Made by a program: the position numbers and the translations under genes. From Gemmatimonadota bacterium (GTDB taxonomy: Bacteria; Gemmatimonadota; Gemmatimonadetes; Palauibacterales; KS3-K002), in NCBI GenBank assembly GCA_020344015.1, contig CP070812.1, forward strand, positions 3,609,668 through 3,673,667: a stretch of 64,000 nucleotides of DNA, read 5' to 3'. Each line of letters starts with the position of its first letter. Within the stretch, counting starts at the first letter, position 1. Shown one piece after another: positions 62,524-64,000 of this stretch. The notes below the pieces were generated by a model. It searched no databases. It was not told where the DNA came from and was given only the letters and a program-made list of their open reading frames with translations.

Positions 62524-63246
62524 ATGATGATGCCTCCGGCTAACAACACCGTAATCCTGACGCGCGACCTCAAGAAGGAGTATGAACTGGGCGCCGAGAC
62601 GGTCCGCGCGCTGCGTGGCGTCGACATGCAGATCGAAAAGAACGAGTTCGTCGCCATCATGGGGCCGTCAGGCTCGGGCAAGTCGACGCTGCTCAACCTG
62701 ATCGGTTGCCTCGATACGCCGACCTCCGGCCAGTACTGGCTGGGTGGCGAAGAGGTCTCGCAGCTCGATGACAACGAGCTCGCCAGGATCCGCAACCGCC
62801 AGATCGGCTTCGTCTTCCAGACGTTCAACCTGCTGCCGCGGACGACGGCGCTGCATAACGTCGAGTTGCCATTGATCTACGCTGGCCTCCCGGCGAAGCA
62901 GCGTCACGAGCAGGCGAAGGCGGCGCTAGACGCCGTCGGGCTCGCCGACCGCATGACCCACCACCCGAACGAATTGTCGGGCGGCGAGCGCCAGCGAGTT
63001 GCCATGGCCAGGGCCCTGGTCAACCAGCCATCGCTGCTGCTGGCGGACGAACCGACGGGCAACCTCGACTCGGCAACCTCAAGGGAGATCATGGATGTCC
63101 TCGTTGGCCTGCACGATCGCGGCGAGACGATCCTGCTGGTTACACACGAGCGCGACATCGCCGCCTACTCGGACAGGCTGATCACGCTGCGGGACGGTGT
63201 GATCGAGACCGACCAGCGGCATACGATAGGAGAGCCGGTGGCTTGA
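62524..63246 (+). CDS. ABC transporter ATPase, MacB/LolD type
   Basis: A 240-aa ATPase. [18 protein letters not shown] is Walker [30 protein letters not shown] the Q-loop region, [19 protein letters not shown] the signature, [11 protein letters not shown]alker B, and LVTHERD the switch. These features match the MacB family. Three ATG codons in a row begin it. Confidence 0.95.
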   Translation: MMMPPANNTVILTRDLKKEYELGAETVRALRGVDMQIEKNEFVAIMGPSGSGKSTLLNLIGCLDTPTSGQYWLGGEEVSQLDDNELARIRNRQIGFVFQTFNLLPRTTALHNVELPLIYAGLPAKQRHEQAKAALDAVGLADRMTHHPNELSGGERQRVAMARALVNQPSLLLADEPTGNLDSATSREIMDVLVGLHDRGETILLVTHERDIAAYSDRLITLRDGVIETDQRHTIGEPVA

Positions 63247-64000
63247 AGATCCTCGATGCGGTCATCCTGGCGCTGAGGACCGTTTGGGCTCAAAAGCTCA
63301 AGTCCTTTTTCACGCTCCTCGGCGTGATAGTCGGCGTCACCTTCCTGATCTCGGTGTTCGCCGTGGTCGAAGGGATGAACCGCTACGTGCAGGATGATTT
63401 CGCCGGCTCGATCTTCGGAATCAACACGATAACCATCGAACGGATCTGGTCGGGACGCGGCGGCCGTCAGGACGCTCAGACACGCCGCCAACAGTCGCGT
63501 AACCCGGACATCACCACCGCGGATGCCGCGGCGCTCAGGGAAGAGATCCCCGACATCTGGTACATGGCGTACAGCGTAGACCGGTTCATGCCGGAGGTTC
63601 GCAGCGGCCAGAACAAGCGGAAGAACGTGCGGCTGATCGGTGTGACCGACGAATATCTGGAGCTGCAGGGCTGGGAGATCGTGGATGGCCGTGGCCTGAC
63701 CCGTATCGACGATGTGCGGGCGATTCGGGTGGCGGTGATCGGCGACGCCATAGCCCAGAAGCTGTTCCCTGACGAATCGTCGATCGGGCACGATATCCGG
63801 CTGGGGCCGTTCCGCTACCGGATCGTTGGCGTGCTGAAGCGGCAGGGCGGTTTCATCGGTGTCATTCGCGACGCAGCCGTGGTCGTGCCCTGGGGTGCTT
63901 ATCAGGCCGATTTCTCACGTCGCCGCAACGTGGTAGACGGGATCCAGATCAAGTTCAGGACGGAAGTAGCGATGGTAGCGGGCCAGGCGGCAGCCGAGGA
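63243..64000 (+). CDS. ABC transporter permease, MacB type, cut by window edge
   Basis: At least 252 aa of a MacB-type permease. TTG 63243 overlaps the ATPase stop (TTGA). The first membrane segment follows [30 protein letters not shown], then [26 protein letters not shown] begins the MacB periplasmic domain, with [18 protein letters not shown] and [19 protein letters not shown]. The last membrane segments are beyond the window. It would pair with the ATPase and adaptor before it. Confidence 0.9.
   Translation, partial: MKILDAVILALRTVWAQKLKSFFTLLGVIVGVTFLISVFAVVEGMNRYVQDDFAGSIFGINTITIERIWSGRGGRQDAQTRRQQSRNPDITTADAAALREEIPDIWYMAYSVDRFMPEVRSGQNKRKNVRLIGVTDEYLELQGWEIVDGRGLTRIDDVRAIRVAVIGDAIAQKLFPDESSIGHDIRLGPFRYRIVGVLKRQGGFIGVIRDAAVVVPWGAYQADFSRRRNVVDGIQIKFRTEVAMVAGQAAAE

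Noticed and set aside
1..64000. Mobile elements, prophage or defence systems
   Set aside because: I saw no transposase, integrase, restriction, toxin or phage gene, and gene order looks like core chromosome throughout.

Overview
This is a high-GC bacterial chromosome segment made almost entirely of core housekeeping genes. I found no tRNA, rRNA, CRISPR array, transposase, integrase or phage gene. My best guess for the source is Gemmatimonadota or a close relative. That inference rests on the gene set: an archaeal-type ProRS, a short EF-Ts, a Roadblock/ManC/GlmU-like/WalJ block, an M16 peptidase after pnp, and a region-1.1-less RpoD-family sigma factor. No marker here proves the phylum. About 70 genes are visible; two run off the window edges (guaA on the left, an ABC permease on the right).

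Layout. 1-26500 (minus strand): murA-pgeF, then the rimP-nusA-ylxQ-infB-ylxP-rbfA-truB-ribF-rpsO-pnp translation and RNA superoperon, an M16 peptidase, ald, the mreB-mreC-mreD-mrdA-rodA cell-shape operon, accD-folC, hisS-(membrane protein)-proS and the start of guaA. 26604-30583 (plus): a PTS IIA-like protein, a PII-like protein and a CPA2-type antiporter, followed by two small YtxG/YtxH-like envelope proteins and a zinc-dependent phospholipase C-like protein. 30580-39320 (minus): a lipoprotein, serS, an orphan histidine kinase, a PcrA/UvrD helicase and gatC-gatA-gatB. 39451-42982 (plus): Roadblock protein, mannose-1-phosphate guanylyltransferase, GlmU-like protein and WalJ-type MBL hydrolase. 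43036-56938 (minus): comM, larE, thpR, a hypothetical protein, lepB, a sigma factor, rplM-rpsI-rpsB-tsf-pyrH-frr-uppS-cdsA-dxr-rseP. 57097-64000 (plus): a creatininase-family protein, a secreted protein, a Yip1-family membrane protein, then a TolC/MacA/MacB-type efflux operon.

Genes are packed tightly with many ATGA, GTGA, TAATG or 8-base start/stop overlaps, so translational coupling is probably common. The main control signals are a sigma70 promoter plus leader terminator before rimP-nusA, intercistronic terminators at rpsO/pnp, pnp/M16 and rpsB/tsf, a promoter before rplM, and two divergent promoter regions. Two of these promoters sit so close to the start codon that the mRNAs look leaderless (murA and the lipoprotein gene).

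The least explained structures are four long imperfect palindromes in short intergenic regions (289-346, 11376-11461, 42942-43035, 50887-51013). Two share a GGGGATTC repeat and a GAGAG/ACTCT apex. Three abut a stop codon within a base or so, and one has become the coded C-terminal tail of the WalJ-type protein. MurA carries Asp where most bacteria have the fosfomycin-reactive Cys.
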